DNA of 64,000 nucleotides, taken from the NCBI GenBank assembly GCA_035236585.1, contig CP141132.1, positions 39,311,880 through 39,375,879 on the forward strand, written 5' to 3'. The position numbers and the translations under genes are program-made. The notes beneath the pieces were generated by a model that did not search any database, had not been told where the DNA came from, and worked only from the letters and a program-made list of their open reading frames with translations. The DNA is from Warburgia ugandensis. Taxonomy: Eukaryota > Streptophyta > Magnoliopsida > Canellales > Canellaceae. This document shows, piece by piece, positions 1 to 11,076 of the stretch; positions within the stretch are counted from its first letter, which is position 1; each line of letters starts with the position of its first letter.

Positions 1-185
1 GATTCAGAAGGTGGAAGTCGTTCCACATAAGGACCCCACTTGGAGGTATCCATGATTGGAGTAGCCTTCAAAAGGTTGTTTACCTCCTCAATAGACTTGT
101 CTATATCAAATTCTCTATTAAAGTGCATAAGACAAGCCTCTAGTGGGTCAAAGATGGATAATGGTGGATGAATGTTATTAATTAG
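1..185 (-). pseudogene. Family B gypsy pol linker (post-protease), partial
   Basis: Reading the minus strand gives DPLEACLMHF, then EEVNNLLKATPIMDTSKW and a proline-rich tail. This is the low-complexity linker between protease and reverse transcriptase in plant Athila/Tat-like Ty3/gypsy polyproteins. A related block, EEMNDLLDIMPLMDTSQW, occurs on the plus strand at about 34690-34760 in the family A element. The reading frame runs off the left edge, so the reverse transcriptase should lie outside the window. It is separated from its own protease (1074 onward) by the inserted element 186-1073. Confidence 0.6.
181..185. repeat. Target-site duplication ATTAG, left
   Basis: ATTAG stands immediately before the terminal TGTAACAAC of the inserted element and is repeated exactly at 1074-1078 right after its GTTGTTACA end. 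A perfect 5-bp duplication is the mark of an LTR-retrotransposon-type integration. Confidence 0.85.
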
Positions 186-454
186 TGTAACAACTCGAGG
201 GCCTCGCACACAACTATATTGTCTGCTCTGGAGACTGGGGCCTCTAACACCCAGGCCCCGCACAATTTTGTTCTTCCCCCGTGGGGGAAAAGGCCTGGTT
301 TGTATAGAAAGTCCTCTAAACCTTTATCAACAGCCCAGTAACTCTCCCCTTAGCAATGTGGGACTAACTCTCAGTGCCTCACCTTACCTAGAAGCCTGCC
401 AGCCTCAGTGACTGTGCCTTTTGGCCTACCCTCATCAGTCAAGGCTAGCCACAC

Positions 455-698
455 TGTAATGACCCGAGGGTCCCACACACAACCATATTGTCTGCCTTGG
501 CAATGAGGGCGGGCCAAAAGGGGCAGTTGCTGAGGCTGGCAGGCTTCTAGGCAAGGTGAGGCACTGAGAGTTAGTCCCACATCGCTAAGGGGAGAGTTAT
601 TAGGCTATTCATAAAGGTTCAGAGGACTTTCCATACAACTAAGCCCCAGTCTCTAGAGCAGACAATATGGTTGTGTGTGGGGCCCTCGAATTATTATA
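455..698 (+). repeat. Internal LTR copy of the TRIM-like element
   Basis: Starts TGTAATGACCC and ends near TTATTATA, a decayed TGTTACA-type end. It has its own internal inverted repeat: the segment ACACAACCATATTGTCTGC near the start recurs inverted near the end at about 658-680. The PBS at 700-712 directly downstream marks this copy as a 5' LTR. Confidence 0.65.
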
Positions 699-699
699 G

Positions 700-712
700 T
701 GGTATTAGAGCC
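700..712 (+). promoter_or_regulatory. Primer binding site (Met-tRNA type) of TRIM-like element
   Basis: TGGTATTAGAGCC differs by one base from the common plant initiator-Met PBS TGGTATCAGAGCC. It lies one base after the end of the 455-698 LTR copy, as expected for reverse-transcription priming. Confidence 0.7.
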
Positions 713-1073
713 AACCCCTGACCTAGTGGGGGTGGCTAATCACACGTGGGTGCTCGCATGTGACACGCGAGGTCGCGTGTCCCCTAAGGGAGAGAGGGCT
801 AGCCTTAGTCGATGAGGGCAGGCTGATGAGGGCGGGCCAAAAGGCGTGGTCACTGAGGCTGGCAGGCTTCTAGGCAAGGTAAGGCGCTGAGATTAGTCCC
901 ACATTGCTAAGGGGAGAGTTACTGGGCTGTTAATAAGGGTTTAGAGGACTTTCCATACAACCAAGCCTTTTCCCCTACGGGGGAAGAACAAAACTATGCG
1001 GGAGCTAGGTGTTATGGGGCCCAGTCTCCAGAGGGGACAATATGGTTGTGTGTGGGGCCCTCGGGTTGTTACA

Positions 1074-1580
1074 ATTAGACTCTCGATCAAATTGACATCA
1101 CAAGAATCATCAAGGTCTAAATATTGTTGATCAGCATTAAAGACATTTAGCTTAACTTTCATGTTGCCAAATGACAATTTCATTACACCATTCCTACAAT
1201 TAATAATGGCATTAGACATCACCAAGAATGGACATCCAACTATGACTAGAATCTGACTGTCGGGATTAGATATAGGTTGGGTGTCTAGTACAATGAAATC
1301 AATTGGGTAATAGAACTGGTCCACCTATATCAAGACATCTTCAACCAAATCACATGGTATCTTGATAGATCTATCTACTAATTGTAGCATGAAAGTGTTT
1401 AGTTTTAACCCACTATGTCTTAGTTGCTCATACACAGAGTATGGCACAAGTTAACATTCGCTCCTAGATCAAGTAATGCCCTATCTTTGACATGAACTCC
1501 AATAACTTAAGAAATGGTAGGACACTCTAAGTCTCTAAATTTTGGTCGAGTCTTGTGTTGAATCATAGAGCTTAGCTGCT
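1074..1580 (-). pseudogene. Family B gypsy aspartic protease domain
   Basis: The minus strand encodes a retropepsin-like domain. The active-site region LLDLGANVNL lies at about 1452-1490, then ADRSIK-like sequence, YYPIDFIVLDTQP (about 1270-1310), and the C-terminal block INCRNGVMKLSFGN (about 1165-1205). These are the conserved blocks of plant Ty3/gypsy proteases of the Athila/Tat type. The last 250 bases are open as one frame from a Met at 1324. Upstream there are in-frame stops and small shifts, and the downstream end is cut by the insertion at 1073. The protease would have cleaved the Gag-Pol precursor; this copy cannot do so. Confidence 0.7.
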
Positions 1581-2459
1581 CAGTGAGGAAACCTTTCTTT
1601 TTCTTGTGTAGAGCTCTTTCAAAAACTTGGCATAGGCGGGTATGTCATTAATGACACTAAGCAATGGAATATTGATTTAGACATGTTTAAATACCTGTGT
1701 TAACTCTTTGAAGTTTGTTCCCTTTCTAGCCTTATTCAGTAACTAAGGAAAAGTTGCTTTATGCACATAGGGAGCCTCCATTGCAGTTTTCTTAGCCTGC
1801 CTGACTTTGTTATCAATCCGACAACCGCTCCTATGGGTGGTTATAGACTTAATATGCTCATGAGGCTTCTGATTTTGAGAAGATGACTCTATTTCAAATT
1901 GACCCTTAACGTTGGGGATGGGTTGACTAGAGAATTGACACTTTCTTATATTGTACAATTCAGTTGACAATTGGCTCACCTGCATATCTAATCTAGATAC
2001 AGCTTGAGAATTGATATTCTTGGATTGGTTCAGAGCCCTTTTTATTTCTTCATTCTATTTTTCAAACATGCTCTGAATTCTATCCTCCAAAGATGGTTTC
2101 TTTAGTTGCTGAGGTTGTTGGAAGCCAAGTTCTTGTTGAGGAACTAGAGCCCCAATAGGAAATTTTTGGGTAGGGTGGTTCATTAGTGGTCCCCCTTGGT
2201 GATTATTCTTTGACCAAGAAAAATTGGTATGCCTTGCCTGTCTAGGGTTGCAGGTCTTAGAATATGACTGGTTTCCAAGTTGGTGATATGCATTCAACGC
2301 ATTCGCTTGGTCTACAAGATATTCATGGTATACTTTATTGGATGGATAGGGTGAAGTTAGATGAGCCAGATTAGAACAAGTAGTGCATACCTCTTGTGGA
2401 GGTTTATGGGATGAAGTAAAAGCCATGAAAGATTGAAACATAGTTTCAAGCTTGTCCAT
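1581..2459 (-). pseudogene. Family B gypsy gag, C-terminal (nucleocapsid) part
   Basis: A 134-residue open stretch (2459 to 2055) includes a decayed zinc knuckle, CTTCSNLAHLTSPYPS, whose last cysteine is now tyrosine. It is followed by YSKTCNPRQARHTNFSWS, a signature of Athila/Tat-like Gag, then a PQQ-rich tail and a coiled-coil-like end. A second open piece (1985 to 1743) continues the linker toward protease in another frame, so at least one frameshift separates them. The role is RNA binding and packaging in virus-like particles. Confidence 0.7.
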
Positions 2460-3240
2460 TCTTCCACCAAAGGCTCTTGTTTGTTTAATTTTTCAACTAT
2501 AGAGTCAAGCTTATAGGATAGATTGTATGCATTCCTATCTCATATAGACCACCTTTCTTTGGAGGCTTGTTAGTTCTCTCTTCCCTAATTGAATACTCCC
2601 ATTGTTAGGAATTATTGGTCAATGTCTGAAACAACACCCAAGCCTCTCTTTCATCTCTTAGCATGAGGGCCCCTTCACTTGCTGTATCTACCACTTATCT
2701 GTTTTGAGGTGTTAACACCTCAAAAAAGTATTAAACTTGTTGCCATTTCTCAAATCCATGATGAGGGAATTTCTGCAGTAGTTCATTCCATCCTTCCCAA
2801 CAATTATAATACTGTTAATTATCACTTTAATGGAAATTGATAATTTTATGATGAAGGACATTAGTTTAGTGAATAGGAAAGAATTTGTTCAAAAACATCT
2901 TAGAAAATTAATCCCATGTATTTATGGAACCTACTTCTAATTAATTAAGCCATGACTTGGCTTTGTCCTTATATGAGAAAGGGAGTGGCCTAAGCCTAAT
3001 AGAATTGTCTAGAAAATTTTAGAACCTAAATGTGGCACAAATATCAAGGAACTCCTTGATATGTAAGTAGGGATCTTCTCTTTCTTGTCCATAAAAGGTG
3101 GGGAGTAATTGAATGACTCCTAGCTTCAACTCAAAGTAGTCTACATTTTTAGGAGGTAAAGCTATGCGTAATGAGTTGTTGAGTTGTAGAGATGCATAGA
3201 AATCTTTAATTGCCTTATGCACAACTTCTTCTTATGGTTC
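2460..3240 (-). pseudogene. Family B gypsy gag, N-terminal capsid part
   Basis: The minus strand from 3222 reads MHKAIKDFYASLQL and then LPPKNVDYFELKLGVIQLL, PTFYGQEREDPYLHIKEF and LDICATFRF. This is the conserved start of the retrotransposon Gag capsid domain of plant Athila/Tat-like elements. Similarity continues to about 2500 but is broken by stops and shifts. The start chosen is only the first Met of the conserved block; the true Gag start may lie slightly upstream at about 3240-3300. Confidence 0.7.
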
Positions 3241-4460
3241 AACCATGGGGATAGGAACTGGGTTTCTTTCTCCTTGTCTTAGGTTGCATTGAATCTCTAG
3301 GTTGCAAGATGTTAGCTCTAGGTTCAAAGATCGATGCCTTTACATAAACTACCCTAAGCTAAATGCCTTAATCTAAATGTTGACTCTAACTTCACCTAAT
3401 GCGGGATCAAATCCTTGTAAGCACTAATTGAGCAGTAACTTGATTATCTTTATTTAGTGCATGGATGGTAGCTTATAAGAACTAGATCTAAACAGCTCCT
3501 CCTTCTATCTAGATTTGACTACTGCTTACCAGTTAGGTTCTACTTAAAAGTGGTTAATACAATTCTTGTGTTAAGAGGCATTTAGACCTTAACTAATGTC
3601 AATGGAAGGCATGGGAAAATCACTTGGATTTTAAGACACCCACTATAACCACAGTGCTTAGAAGCCATTGAAACGACAATAGATTGTGTCCTTCTAAAAG
3701 GATCATATCAGCTAGATACCCTTAGTCTCTTTCTACTTGATTTTAAATTAATGCTCAAGGGTTGGGATCATGAAATACAAGGATATTAATTGATTCCTAT
3801 GTGGGCTAAGGAGCTGGTGATGAAATCCAAATCTTGTCTTATAAGGGTTCCCATGGCGGCCTCATTAGCAATAATTCCATTCCACCATAAAGTTGTAAAT
3901 ATGCAATGCAATACAAAAGCAAACTAGTGCAACCTATATGCCATCCAACTAAGGTTAGATAGACCTATAATGCAGCAACCCTAAGATGAAAAAATTCTAA
4001 ATGAATGATCCTATTCTCTATGAACTATACTAACATCCAAATGCAAATTATCCTAAAAATTGAGTGAGAGATACTTAGAATGAGGGGTCTAATGATGATT
4101 AAGTGTGGGTCACCATACCCCACACTTGCCCTATATTATTACAACCCATTTAAAATTAAATAATAATGAAATTGCAATTTACAATGGGCCTCACTACAAG
4201 TTTCACTCAATTCTAATCTAGGAAAGTAATAAAACCTAATCTAAGATGATGAAGCCGTGGCCCATAGGATCACTGCTGCCCTTTTGCCAATTTCCCTCTC
4301 ACAAAAATCCAAGAAATATGGTCAATATGAGGAAAATAGCAACAAATGTAAAAATTATTCAAAAATCCTAATCTAATGCTCCCTAAACCTATACTAGAGG
4401 AAAATAATCTAAAGTATAAAACACTACACAAATTATTGCAACTCTCAGCCAAAAACTTGT
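3241..4460 (-). other. Family B leader (5' untranslated interior)
   Basis: Non-coding leader between LTR and gag. Read on the minus strand, about 3930-3350 carries the leader module also found at about 33330-33670 (plus), 43710-44240 (plus) and 61140-60840 (minus). Its core phrase is GTGGGTGTCTTAAAATCCAA, and it later carries TGGTAAGCAGTAGT. A second block at about 4100-4200 matches 33000-33070 of family A, around TAGGGCAAGTGTGGG. Near 4441-4460 the minus strand reads AAGTTTTTGGC just after the LTR end. This fits a decayed Asp-tRNA-type primer binding site, the type used by Athila-like elements. Confidence 0.55.
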
Positions 4461-6760
4461 TGTTGTTTTAATTAAAACTTGTAAGCACATGAATCATTTG
4501 CAATATAGCACGCTAGTGAGGTCAATCGCATGAGGAGTGAACTATTGTGATGCTAGTGGTCCCTACTTTAAACTATCCAACCTATCCAAAATTCGAGTGA
4601 TCTTGTCCTAAACTATGAATGGAAATTAGAACAAGAACTTGGAAACTAATCAAAAACAAGGAATGGAAACTAAGAAAAAATAAGAAATGGAAACTAAGCA
4701 AGAAAAATGAAACATGCTAAACAAAAAAAATTTCCTAAAACATTCACTATCTAAAATTAAAACTTTCCTAAATTAAAAATTTCTAATTTTATGGATTTCC
4801 TAATTAAAAACACTCCTAAAGTGAAACATTCCTAAACTACTTTCCTAAACATGAAATTAACAACTAGTCTATGGAAACATGCATGATTCATTGGATATAA
4901 GTTGATCAAAGCAACTCTATTGAAAACCTGAGAATGCAATTCTACTCAAGTATTGAGGGGACACTCTAACAATCTAAATAGCCTATTGAAAAATCAAGTG
5001 AATAGTTTTGGAAATTAACATAAACAATGCATGAAAATAAATTCCAGCAGTGAGGTAATTGGAATTTTTAATGAATAGCACATGTAGAACATGAATTTAA
5101 TCACTACTAATGCATTCAAACATTCAAGAACAAGTTTAATTAACTAATGCTCATAAACATGATTGAAAATTCCAACTAATCTCATTGAATCACATCCAAA
5201 AAGTCGTCAACATGATATTCCATTCATGTTGTCAAAATCTGAAACTTAAATGTTATTACAATGATGTTCTCTTAATCTCAACCAATCCTTAACGAAATTA
5301 TTTTTAATAGTTCCAACATTCACTCATGTACAAGTATGCCTGAAATCAAAGGAAAATCCTTTGCAAAACTAAGGCAACAATCCTATGGAAATTAAGCATC
5401 CAAAGCTGAAAAATCAAGAGGGCTGAAAGTGAATAAAGATGCAATGAAAGTTAAAGGGGCAAAACTAGATTCAAGATGACTTCCCGTTGTTGTCATTCAA
5501 AGAGAAAACCAGCCTTGAATATTAGGTTAAAAGCAAGGAAAGCTAAAGGAAAACAAAGGAAAAGATGACATGAATAAAATTAAGATCAAACAAGAGAAGA
5601 GGGGGAATGAACCAACTTTGAAAGGAGAATCAAGTGGCCTAAAACTAGGTATAGTATAGCTTGACAAGTGCATCCGACCTTAGGAAAATAATAGCTTCAC
5701 ATTAACAATATAAATCCAAAGCAAAAGAGAATGGACTAATGCCATAGGAAGAGGACATCCTCTTCCCAATGGGGGAGGCAACTTTTTCCTTTTTGTAAAA
5801 GGTCTCCCTTTACTTGAGTTTGGCTAGGTTTTTATAAGACTTCTCCTAATTTTTTCAGGGTACCTAATACTAAGGTGTGGTGCGGATGGAAGTAGGTTAA
5901 ATTGAATGGCTAGGATGGGAGAAAAAGTGTAGACATCCAATAGGAAAGTGGGTGGGAGGAGGGCTGTGTTAAGGGAGGGGAGTAGCTAGGAGATGCCTAC
6001 TTTTTAGGAAGGGGCATCTCTCCCTTCTCAAAGTTGTTTAATGCCTGCCAAATAGGAATGTGGGTAAGGAATAAATTGGGTAAGATATGGGAGGTTTTAA
6101 ATGAAGATATTTGATTGGTTGGGAGATTTCCTAAGAGGTGGAAGGAGTGAGAGCTTTGGAAATTCGTAGTGCATCTAAAGGGCGAGGTGGAAATTAAGGA
6201 AAAAGTAAGGAAAAGTGAGAAAAACTCTAAAAATTGGTTGCTCTTATCCCATTGGTCAACTTGCCCTCTTAGTTTAATAGATTCTCCCTTAATTATCTTC
6301 AAAATAACTCATGGATAACTCTCATGGATCTCCTCCAATCCTAGATATCCATTTAGCTTAGCTTGATGGCTTAAATGGCTAGATTTGAAGCCTTAATTGC
6401 TAACCTCATGGCTGGCTTAGGAGGTTTCATTGGCTTGAATTCTTAGCTCCATCCCACGGTTTGAGTGGCATGAATTCCTTAGCTTGCCACCTTCTTTCAT
6501 CCAAATCGATCTCGGTAGTTGGATCACCATCTTTCTTCCCACAAAAAGTGAAGACTCCTAAGTAAATCATAGAAAGACATGATTAATCACATGCCTACCT
6601 TTGACTAGCTTATGGATGTACAAAAGTAACAAACTTTTGGATTATTAGATGAAAAATGCATGTGCTACAAATTTTGGTCTAAAAAACCTAATTCACCCCT
6701 ATAAGTTGTAACACATGGGTACTAGTTGGATGGTTTTGTTGCAAAATTAAACACTTATCA
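4461..6760 (-). repeat. Family B LTR (about 2.3 kb)
   Basis: Read on the minus strand it starts TGATAAGTGTTTAATTTTG at 6760 and ends near AAAACAACA at 4461, with TG...CA termini. A TATA box (TATAAAAA, minus strand of 5829-5836) lies about 0.9 kb from the start. Close to the end is CCTCATGCGATTGACC, a decayed version of the motif seen near Athila/Tat LTR ends. The solo LTR at 27894-30044 has the same start and end blocks. Interior sequence lies on both sides: leader and gag at lower coordinates, a 3' untranslated end at higher ones. The LTR is therefore shared by two copies. Confidence 0.6.
5829..5836 (-). promoter_or_regulatory. TATA box of family B LTR
   Basis: The minus strand reads TATAAAAA in the context GTCTTATAAAAACC, the only strong TATA-like site in the middle of this LTR. 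The likely retrotransposon RNA start is about 30 bases downstream. Confidence 0.45.
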
Positions 6761-7349
6761 CACTCCCAACTAGCATTTTGCTAGTCTCGAGCAAAACATG
6801 CAAAAATTTATTTTTCAAGAACAAATACAAGGTGCCACTTTAGTAGGTACTTACGATTGCATTTAGCACATGCAACAAGCCCTTGAACCCCTAAGTTACC
6901 CATAGTGGACGAGTGAGACCTCATGAGGGTATGTAGTGAATATACCCACAAAATTCTCAAAGATTAAGTCCCATATTTTATCTTAGAGATTGCTCATTCA
7001 TTAGCACTTTACTATTTTTTTCACAACTTAATAGAGAGGATTGATAATTTTACGAATCATGCATATATTAAAGACATTTCATTCCAATTATTTCTCAGAG
7101 TGCATGTGTGTGTACAGCCACATAAAATCTTGACTTCTAATTGGATATGCTTAGATTCCATTGGACATATGTCTTGACCTCAAATCCTCTCAAGTGTACT
7201 CTCAGAAATGAAGCTCTCAGATAAGGGTTTAAATATATTTCTCTCATTATGTGACTAAATCCAATAAAGCTAATGGTTCACACAAATCTTTTGAATGCTA
7301 ATGAGAGAATAAAAAGTGATCCCCAAGAGTGGATGTTATTACCAAGAAT
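6761..7349 (-). other. Gypsy 3' untranslated interior of a second family B-type copy
   Basis: The minus strand shows a polypurine-like GCTAGTTGGGAGTG next to the LTR start. About 590 bases upstream of it match, by eye, 49200-49790 (same strand) and 36540-37117 (inverted). Shared phrases include GCATGTGCTAAATGCAATCG-like text and CATTAGCTTTATTGGATTTAG-like text. This is the non-coding end between integrase and 3' LTR of families A/B. Finding it on the far side of the LTR implies an interior-LTR-interior array. Similarity stops sharply at 7349, where a CACTA end begins. Confidence 0.6.
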
Positions 7350-7690
7350 CACTACTACACAGGAGGGTTTTAAAGTTGGCATAAAGAAGTTGCTTATATG
7401 ACTGCTGACTTTATAAATATTTTAGAAGTCGTTTGAAAATAAACAACTTTAAATATATATACTTAAGAAGTCGTTTAATTGTAAGTAACTTTAAAAAATT
7501 GGCACAAGTAGGGGATTTTTTGTAGGAATAACTTTAATGTCATTTTTATGAAAATGACTTCAAAAGTTAATAACTTTTCAAGCCGTTTTCATAAAAATGA
7601 CTTTAAAAATGCATAACTTTTGAAGTTGTTTTAAGGAAGTGAGTTGAAAAGTATCACCATAAATTTGGTGAAAATATTTTATTTAGTGGG
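7350..7690 (+). mobile_element. CACTA (EnSpm-like) transposon end
   Basis: CACTACTACACAGGAGGG at 7350 is a typical CACTA terminal inverted repeat. It starts exactly where the gypsy 3' sequence breaks off; the related copies at 36535 and 49785 continue past this point. The next 300 bases hold several short subterminal repeats in both orientations, such as GAAGTCGTTT, AAGCCGTTTTCAT, AAAATGACTTC and AAGTTGTTT, as CACTA ends usually do. AAT just before it could be the 3-bp target duplication. No partner end (TGTAGTAGTG-like) is seen, so the element is partial or its other end is decayed. No transposase is visible. Confidence 0.55.
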
Positions 7691-8229
7691 GACGACTAGC
7701 GGCTTGTGCCTGTTACCACCTATTACAAGTGGTCTAACAGAGGTGACCGGGTATGGACAAGATGGTCCAAATGTGGACCACCGAATCACCCATCGTTAGA
7801 TCTCCTCCATCCTCAATACTCAATGGCCCAGATTTCATCTCCCGGGGTTTTGGGGCCCCAAGAATCCATCCAATGGCTAAGCATTTGTATCTGAGTCATC
7901 TTTGATTGTGAATTAGGGCTAATCACTAGTACTGGTTCATCAGTGAAGACCACCGAAAAAAAAAGTCCAATGAACCCAAAATTCAAAATAAACTTACGAA
8001 AAATGGAGGGATGAGATATAGGTCGTTGGAGCTACTGTTTTTTCATGATTTGGCCAATGAATACTCAACTGATCAATGTAAAAAGATAGGAATTTTGTGT
8101 ATTTGAGAGTGCTAAACCTTTTTAATAGAGTATATTAAGGATTCAACAGTCTAGAATGGACAACTAATTGAAAAATCATAACAGAGTGAAAACCACGTTC
8201 GTTGGGGACGACACGTCTACTGACGCACC
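7691..8229. other. Unassigned, probably CACTA interior or LTR sequence
   Basis: Moderate GC content with a few CpG sites (ACGACACGTCTACTGACGC near 8205). Short open frames of up to 62 codons have no recognisable similarity. The sequence may be CACTA interior, or the R-U5 part of the LTR whose U3 end is at 8230-8792. Confidence 0.3.
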
Positions 8230-8792
8230 CGATGGTTCAAGGGGAATATTCCCCTAGGGGCATCTGTAGACCCACTAACAGAAGCAAATGAGGGAGAAAG
8301 AAGGAAGAAAAGAGAGAGAAGGGGGAGGAGTTTTGAGCTAAAATTTGAGGGAGGCTAGGAAATTTTGTGGTGAATTTTATGAACACTTTTGGGGACTTTT
8401 TTCTGATGTATTTATATGCATTTTTTGAATTTTTCATGATTATATGTAATTATCATGTTTCATTTGTACTTAGTGGCGTTGGAACCGTATTTCTAAGTAC
8501 ATTCTAAATAATGTTGTCTTAGGTCTTAGTTATGAGTAAAATCGCTATTTTACCATTTCATTCATAAAAATGGAGAAAAATAAGGATTTTTCATCCAAAC
8601 TTAGAATTTTTCGTACTTACAGTCATTATGAATGGTTCGTCAAGTATGTTTTTAGTTATACATGTCTTATACCTTGATTATACTTCTATGAGAAGTGCAT
8701 TTTTAATAACCCTAATATTTCAGCCTAATTTTCCTTGAAATTTTTAATTTCATTATTTATTCAATCTCTTTACAAAAGTTAGGGATGTTACA
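8230..8792 (-). repeat. LTR start (U3) related to family C, minus strand
   Basis: Read on the minus strand it begins TGTAACATCCCTAACTTTTG at 8792. It matches by eye the start of the family C LTR at 63705-63100: both carry GCACTTCTCATAGAAGTA, GGGTTATTAAAAATGC-like text and a TATA box about 380-580 bases in. A CT-rich leader follows (minus strand of 8288-8330). A perfect 14-bp palindrome, GGGGAATATTCCCC, lies at 8241-8254. The LTR end and any partner LTR are not identified. Confidence 0.5.
8409..8416 (-). promoter_or_regulatory. TATA box in the 8230-8792 LTR
   Basis: The minus strand reads TATAAATA, as at 63121-63128 in the homologous LTR. A pyrimidine-rich stretch follows downstream, as in plant core promoters with Y patches. 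Confidence 0.5.
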
Positions 8793-10699
8793 TAGACTTT
8801 GATCTATAAGTTAGTACACTAGTAAAAGTAATAGTGAACAATGAGAAGTATCGTGATGATGATAGCAATTAGAAATGATATCTAGTCAGTGGTGGGTTAA
8901 AGCTAAGTATCATAGTGCATAACAAATATCAAGCAGAAGTATCAGAGTGCACAAATACCTTAGTGGTAACTTTCATAAAGAACAGTTTAGATTGATGCTA
9001 GAGTCTACTACATAACATTTAGTATTTATAAACATGTCTCGAAATTTTTAGTCATAGCCTAGTTACAATTTAAAACCAAATAGTACAAATAAACCCATAA
9101 TCAACTAAGCATACACCATCAAATTCTGATATCTTACTTTCTATCTCTAAACCCAAGCTCTAAAAGTCCTTTACACCTCTTGCTATTCCTTTTAGAGCTA
9201 ACTGTGGTAATAATGATAGGTTGAGCATATGACATAATCAGTTTATAGAACCAAGTCTATAAAAACTAAATCTAAAGTGTCCAACATACACATGCTTTAA
9301 AGGATACAATTTAATGAAATACTATCATGTACTAACAAGTATATTAATGACATGCATCTTAATAATACTATCAAATGAAAGATACCATATCTCATTATTT
9401 TCAATAAATCAGAATGAATCATATTTCAAATGACATGTGCATCATGCAAAATCAAGTCATGGATAGTAAAAACACACCTCAAAATGTCTTTCAACAACAC
9501 ATGCAAAGTCGATAAACAGATTAGGGCAATCACAAAGTTATTCTACACACACACAAGGTCACTAATTAATGCCTTTAGGCCTCATAGCAAGTAGGCATAA
9601 CCAATGGTCCTTTTGCCTTTGAACTTATGTAAGATGAGTAACTAAGTCATAACCATAACCAAAATTTCATAATCATTTACAATTCATAAACATCATTTGC
9701 AAATCTTTTGGTACAAAAGTACTTTCTATGAATAATAGTCCAAGTCATGCATTAGGATAACCTTTTAGGAAGAGTATTGCTAAATTCACAAATCATCACT
9801 AGTTTTGATCAATTTAAACACTATAAGAGCATTTCAATACACAAGTAATATAAATTCATGTATAATCATCATTTCAATGTTATAAGAGCATTTTGATGCA
9901 CAGATCATGTAAATACGTGTGTAATCCTATATTTAGATAAATGCACTTATGAGAAGAATACATCAGCAGAGTGGCTGATCATGATTTTTAGATTACTGAT
10001 TGATGATCGAAACTCATCAAAGGTGACTAAAGTTTCATAGTCATTTACTAGTGATTGATCATCCATCAGATGTGAGAAACAAATTCAAATCACCATATGA
10101 TTTGTTGTTCACTCTCTAGATTAGTGATTTGATGGCTAACCTTGGTCAGATCTTGATATGAGCATGTTATTAAACATTTTTGCCAGTGGATTAAGGTATG
10201 GTCTCACAATTTTCTATCTAAAATGATAATGTGCATCAATTATTATTGTGCCCACCTCATACAGGTAAGATCTTATCAATTCGACGTGAAAATTGCTATA
10301 TTATAGAGTTATCCTAATGTTTTCTCCCTTTGATTTATTGTAGGATGGATGGTAGATGTGATATTGTTCATGACCTTGGTTGGATTATTTTGTTTATCCT
10401 TTATTCATTACTATTAATAGTTGATCAAGACTTAAACAATCTTTAATCCACATCGCCAGTGAGAAATGTCTTTAATTTAGTTTGGATATTCTATTTTTCA
10501 TAGTAGACGAATAGTTGTGAAAAGGTTGACTGATATTGTCTTATTGGTCTAAGTCATGGATCACGTAATCTTAGTTCAATTCAAGAAATTATATGGCTTG
10601 ATCCCACTCTTTCTAAGCATGGATTAAAGATATGAGGGTTGGATTGGTATAGAACCTGAATATAATGCACATTCAAGTAGATATAGCAAAATAGATCAA
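8793..10699. other. AT-rich stretch without recognisable genes
   Basis: No open frame of note, no similarity recognised and no clear LTR ends on either strand. From context it is probably decayed retrotransposon interior or the R-U5 part of the LTR whose start is at 11545. It includes a loose internal repetition near 9770-9960 (ATTTCAATGTTATAAGAGCATT and a partner phrase). Confidence 0.3.
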
Positions 10700-11026
10700 A
10701 ATCAAAGGTGGGTGTTTCATATCCTACCTTATGCGTGATTACCATTTGTCTATGGTAACTAGAAAAGGTGGATTATTTGCAATTTTTTAGTGACAATCTT
10801 CCCTCTCCTTGCGTACTAGTCCCTCCTTTGATCAACCCACCAAAACACTTCATATTGCCTCTATTCTTTGGAGCTTTAATAGTTCCAAAGAATGGGAATA
10901 AAATGGGGGAGACCAATCATCGATTGGTGGTCATTTCATCACTATCCAAACTGGTTGAAGACAATAGTTTGAGAGATATAGGTCACAGGAAAAAATGGCA
11001 TGGCGTCCTCCTCTCACTCCCTAGTT

Positions 11027-11076
<50 letters not shown>

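Larger units (their letters stand above)
186..1073. mobile_element. TRIM-like compound foldback element
   Basis: This 888-bp element begins TGTAACAAC and ends GTTGTTACA, with ATTAG on both sides. The outer arms (about 186-450 and 787-1073) are inverted copies of one LTR-like sequence. They share the phrases TCCCACATTGCTAAGGGGAG and GCTGGCAGGCTTCTAGG in opposite orientation. A third copy, in the same orientation as the right arm, lies at 455-698 and is followed after one base by TGGTATTAGAGCC, a methionine-tRNA-type primer binding site. There is no coding capacity. Short non-coding LTR elements with a Met PBS are called TRIMs; an inverted LTR-LTR-PBS-LTR structure is atypical. It sits inside the family B polyprotein, so it is younger than that element. 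Confidence 0.75.

Noticed and set aside
455..698. Possible Cassandra-type TRIM with a 5S rRNA-like promoter
   Set aside because: I looked for the 5S internal promoter boxes and could not recognise them; only generic TRIM features remain.
8793..10699. Possible host gene in the long stretch without TE hits
   Set aside because: No open frame of useful length, no exon-like blocks and no conserved protein motif on either strand.
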